In this document: positions 61,364 to 64,000 of the stretch, piece after piece
Position numbering within the stretch: position 1 is the stretch's first letter
How the letters are laid out: each line of letters starts with the position of its first letter
NCBI GenBank assembly: GCA_029907105.1
Contig: JARYMM010000015.1
Coordinates: forward strand, 1 to 64,000
Direction: 5' to 3'
Source: Anaerolineae bacterium
GTDB lineage: Bacteria; Chloroflexota; Anaerolineae; UBA3071
DNA: 64,000 nucleotides
The notes under the pieces: generated by a model
Databases searched by the model: none
Told to the model about the DNA's origin: nothing
What the model saw: only the letters and a program-made list of their open reading frames with translations
Position numbers and translations under genes: made by a program

Positions 61364-63391
61364 GCCGCGCACGGTGTGCAGCAGCGCTTCGGCTTGCAGT
61401 TCCGGCAGGGTGTAGCAGGGGCCGCCCAGCGCCTTGGCCAGCTCACGGGACAGCCCGCGGTCAAAGGCCGGATGCTCCATGTCCACGACCACGGAACGAA
61501 AGCCACTCTGCCGGATCAGGTCGGCCAGGCGCAGCGCCTCCTCCTGCGCCGGCAGGCCGGTCAGCGAGACGTTGCCCGCGCCGTCGGTGAGCAGGATGAT
61601 CAGCGGCCGCACCTCCGGATCGCGCCGCCGTGCTGCCACGCAGAGGCGGTAGGCCAGGAGCAGCCCGCCGGAAAGCGGTGTCTTGCCGCCCACAGGGATC
61701 TCGGCCAGCATCTTCTTGGCCAGCTCCACGCTGGAGGTGGGCGGCAGGACCACCCGCGCCTGGTTCTTCTGGAAGACGATCAGCCCCACCTGATCGCGGC
61801 GCTGGTAGGCATCTACCAGCAGCGACAGGATGGCCCCCTTGGTGGCCTCCATGCGCTCGGCAGCGGCCATGGACCAACTGGCATCCACGACGAAGAGCAC
61901 CAGGTTGGCCGTGCGGCGGATGCGCACCTTGCGCTGCAGGTCCTCTTTAGTCACGTGCAGGGCGACCTCGTTCACGCCGTTGCGCTGCTGGCGCTCCAGT
62001 TGATGCGGGGCGGCCTGGCGCAGCGTGGCGTCGAAGGCGATGTCGTCGCGCAGGCTGTCGGCGGGACGGCTGCGGACGTAGCGGCCCCGCTTGCGCTCCG
62101 TGCGCGTGGTACTGCGCCGCCCGGCCTGTTTGCGGGTCAGCCTGTCCAGGGGGGTGTCGAGCCGTCGCGGCTCAAAGGGGGTGCCCACGGCGACCGGCCG
62201 ATGGGGGCTTTGCTCCGGGCCGGCGGGGACGCTCTGCGACGTGTCGTCCATCATAGGCGGCACGTCGCGCCGCACCTCACCGGCCTCACCCTCTTTTTTT
62301 GCCGGTGCGGAGGAGAGGGAGGCCGGTGCCTCCAGGCTTTCCGTGGACGCATCGGGAGGGCCGAGCTGCTTTTGCACCTTCTGCAGCCGTTCCTGGAGTT
62401 CCCCAAACTCCAACGTCGTCTCCTGGAAGGGCTGCCGTTTCAGGCGGTGCGGCAGGGCCAGCTCGGCGGCCAGGAGGATGTCCCGCTCGCTGATGCGCAG
62501 CCGGCCTTCGAAGGCGGCGTGGGCGCGGGCAGCCTTGAGGATCACCAGGTCGGCGCGGTGGCCGTCCACCCGCAGGTCGGCGGTGAGCTGGGCGATGGTG
62601 AGGAGATCGCGCGGCGTGTGGGTGACCAGCGGCAGCCGGTCGCGGGCGCGGGCGATCTCCGCCGAAAGGCGCTGTTCCTGTGGCTCCCACTCGGCCCAGA
62701 AGGCTTCCGGGTCGCGCTCGAATTGCACGTGCCGCTCCAGGATCTGCACCCGCTGGGCGGGGTCCAGGATGCCACGGATGTCCACGCAGAGAGAAAAGCG
62801 GTCCAGAAGCTGCGGGCGCAGGTCGCCCTCCTCGGGGTTCATGGTGCCCACCAGGATGAAGCGGGCGGGGTGGGAGAAGCTGATGCCCTCCCGTTCGACA
62901 ACGTTGACCCCCATGGCTGCCGAATCGAGCAAGAGGTCCACGACGTGATCGTCGAGCAGGTTGACCTCGTCCACGTACAGGAGCCCGCGGTTGGCGGCGG
63001 CCAGCACGCCCGGCTCGAAGTGGCGCTCGCCCTTCTGGATGGCCAGCTCGATGTCCAGCGTGCCCACCACGCGGTCCTCGGTGGCGCTCACGGGCAGGTC
63101 CACGAAGCGGGTGCGGCGGCGGGCGACGGGCAACCGCTCGCCCCGCTCCAGGCGTTCCTGGCAATCATCGCACATGGCTTCCAGGCCGTTGGGGTCGCAG
63201 TTGAAGGGACAATCGGCCACCACTTCGATCTCCGGCAGCAGCGCGGCCAGGGCGCGGGCGGCGGTGGATTTGGCCGTGCCCCGCTCGCCGCGGATGAGCA
63301 CGCCGCCAATGCGGTGGTTGATGGCGTTGAGGATCAGGGCGCGCTTCATGCGCTCCTGGCCGACGATGGCCGTGAACGGGTAAAGGATCAT
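61349..63391 (-). CDS. ChlI-ChlD-type chelatase subunit (magnesium/cobalt chelatase family)
   Basis: A 680-residue fusion of an AAA+ ATPase (about 1-330; Walker A RGERGTAKST, Walker B GLLYVDEVNLLDD, sensor GTMNPEEGDLRPQLLDRF), a Pro/charged linker (about 345-460) and a VWA domain with the metal site DASWSM and TPLSGG and ILLTDGAGN. With a large CobN/ChlH subunit it would drive metal insertion into a tetrapyrrole. That subunit is not in the window. In non-phototrophs a cobalamin role is likely. The ATG at 63391 is used; five residues before it translate a repeat. Confidence 0.9.
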   Translation of the reverse strand: MILYPFTAIVGQERMKRALILNAINHRIGGVLIRGERGTAKSTAARALAALLPEIEVVADCPFNCDPNGLEAMCDDCQERLERGERLPVARRRTRFVDLPVSATEDRVVGTLDIELAIQKGERHFEPGVLAAANRGLLYVDEVNLLDDHVVDLLLDSAAMGVNVVEREGISFSHPARFILVGTMNPEEGDLRPQLLDRFSLCVDIRGILDPAQRVQILERHVQFERDPEAFWAEWEPQEQRLSAEIARARDRLPLVTHTPRDLLTIAQLTADLRVDGHRADLVILKAARAHAAFEGRLRISERDILLAAELALPHRLKRQPFQETTLEFGELQERLQKVQKQLGPPDASTESLEAPASLSSAPAKKEGEAGEVRRDVPPMMDDTSQSVPAGPEQSPHRPVAVGTPFEPRRLDTPLDRLTRKQAGRRSTTRTERKRGRYVRSRPADSLRDDIAFDATLRQAAPHQLERQQRNGVNEVALHVTKEDLQRKVRIRRTANLVLFVVDASWSMAAAERMEATKGAILSLLVDAYQRRDQVGLIVFQKNQARVVLPPTSSVELAKKMLAEIPVGGKTPLSGGLLLAYRLCVAARRRDPEVRPLIILLTDGAGNVSLTGLPAQEEALRLADLIRQSGFRSVVVDMEHPAFDRGLSRELAKALGGPCYTLPELQAEALLHTVRGELQV

Positions 63392-63396
63392 AACCT

Positions 63397-63509
63397 CAAA
63401 CTTCAAACCTCAAACTTCAAAAATGGTGATCAGGATACAAGATGCAGGATGCAGGATCCTTGCTCCTTGCCTCCTGATCACTGGTCACCGATCCCTGAGA
63501 CCTGATGGG
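63397..63509. repeat. Composite heptamer array with changing words
   Basis: About sixteen units: CAAACYT, then AGGATNC, then TTGCTCC-type, then TGATCAC-type words. The 7-nt phase holds across word changes with only one 8-nt step. It lies between the nadB-side promoter and the chelatase start. Confidence 0.8.
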
Positions 63510-63537
63510 ATTATACCCCAGATTCGGCGATTCGCAA
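63510..63537 (-). promoter_or_regulatory. Promoter of the chelatase-like gene
   Basis: On the minus strand TTGCGA (63537-63532), a 16-bp spacer and TATAAT (63515-63510), immediately after the nadB stop codon. The heptamer array forms the leader. Confidence 0.7.
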
Positions 63538-63541
63538 AGGC

Positions 63542-64000
63542 TCAATCCTCACGGTAGTGGCAGCCACGGCTTTCTTTATGCTCCCAGGCGGCCTGGGCCA
63601 CGATGAGGGCCACCTGTACGCTGTTGCGCAGGCCGATGAGCCCGTCGGTCAGCCGCGTGGCGCGGTAGAACTTGTCCACCTCCCGCTGCAAGTGCTGCAA
63701 ATCGTCAATGGCCCTTTCCAGGCGGCGGGCGCTGCGCACCAGGCCCACGTAGTTCCACATGATGTGCTGCACCGTGTTCATGTCCTGATGGATCAGCGCC
63801 GGGTCAGCCGTCTCCACCAGTCCCTCGTCATACCAGGGCGGGATGTCCCTGGGGTCAATATCCGTCTCTCCGCCCTCGTCCAGGCTGCGGCAGGCGTCCT
63901 GGGCTGCCCGATAGCCCCACACCAACCCCTCCAGCAGCGAAGCGCTGCCCAGCCGGTTGGCGCCGTGCACGCCGGTGCAGGCGACCTCGCCCACGGCATA
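63542..64000 (-). CDS. nadB: L-aspartate oxidase, C-terminal part (cut by window edge)
   Basis: The frame continues beyond base 64000 (Tyr-Ala-Val before GEVACTGVHGANRLG). That segment is the FAD-binding end of the catalytic domain, and TVQHIMWNYVGLVRSARRLERA is typical of the NadB C-terminal helical domain, distinguishing it from succinate dehydrogenase. It makes iminoaspartate for NAD synthesis. About 152 of roughly 530 residues are visible. Confidence 0.92.
   Translation of the reverse strand, partial: YAVGEVACTGVHGANRLGSASLLEGLVWGYRAAQDACRSLDEGGETDIDPRDIPPWYDEGLVETADPALIHQDMNTVQHIMWNYVGLVRSARRLERAIDDLQHLQREVDKFYRATRLTDGLIGLRNSVQVALIVAQAAWEHKESRGCHYRED

Noticed and set aside
61349-63391. 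Photosynthetic magnesium chelatase as evidence of a phototroph
   Set aside because: No bacteriochlorophyll or reaction-centre genes are in the window; the fused subunit is also common in cobalamin-related chelatases of non-phototrophs.

Overview
The window looks like part of a GC-rich chromosome or metagenome-assembled genome of a Chloroflexota bacterium, probably Anaerolineae-like. This is inferred from style and content only: lipoproteins with long Pro/Thr or Glu/Val/Lys linkers, GldA / GldF-GldG / DUF4340 transport genes, PD40 and DUF5107 proteins, paired glutamate dehydrogenases, and exopolysaccharide genes without lipopolysaccharide genes. No rRNA, CRISPR array or prophage was seen.

Layout. 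1-3.8 kb: the end of an IS630-type element whose insertion removed the 5' part of a very large exported C39-peptidase-like / von Willebrand A protein. 3.8-10.1 kb: a GAF histidine kinase with its OmpR-type regulator, an unknown small protein, and two convergent glutamate dehydrogenases. 10.2-21.8 kb: a carbohydrate-use locus (LacI regulator with a visible promoter and operator, lipoprotein sugar-binding protein, two permeases, GH2 glycosidase, flavin reductase, phosphotriesterase-family lactonase-like hydrolase, aldo/keto reductase, GH42 beta-galactosidase). The ATPase for this importer is not in the window. 21.8-27.7 kb: a Gld-type ABC exporter operon and a FabG-like reductase. 27.8-28.1 kb: three tRNA genes (Met or Ile-CAT, Gly-TCC, Pro-TGG). 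28.1-34.1 kb: PD40 and DUF5107 surface proteins, a NUDIX hydrolase and an AmrS-type radical SAM enzyme. 34.6-47.2 kb: an exopolysaccharide cluster (Wzz-like protein, three GT4 glycosyltransferases, O-antigen-ligase-like protein, Alg14/Alg13-type pair, deacetylase, FemAB-like and hexapeptide acyltransferases, thioesterase). 47.2-64 kb: phosphodiesterase, uvrC, a cyclic-nucleotide/PH-domain membrane protein, DUF4349, an S49 peptidase, two Crp-family regulators, dtd, a MazG-like enzyme, an EamA transporter, a DUF433/DUF5615 toxin-antitoxin-like pair with a broken third gene, a ChlI-ChlD-type chelatase subunit, and the 3' part of nadB.

The most striking non-coding signal is a set of about eighteen short arrays between 22.8 and 63.5 kb. 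Each is built on a strict or near-strict 7-nucleotide period, but the word differs between loci. They sit almost only at gene junctions, often end right at a start codon, often form inverted pairs, and sometimes run into coding sequence. None was seen in the first 22.8 kb. They resemble in principle the heptanucleotide STRR repeats of filamentous cyanobacteria, but they are degenerate, multi-word and sometimes switch word without losing phase.
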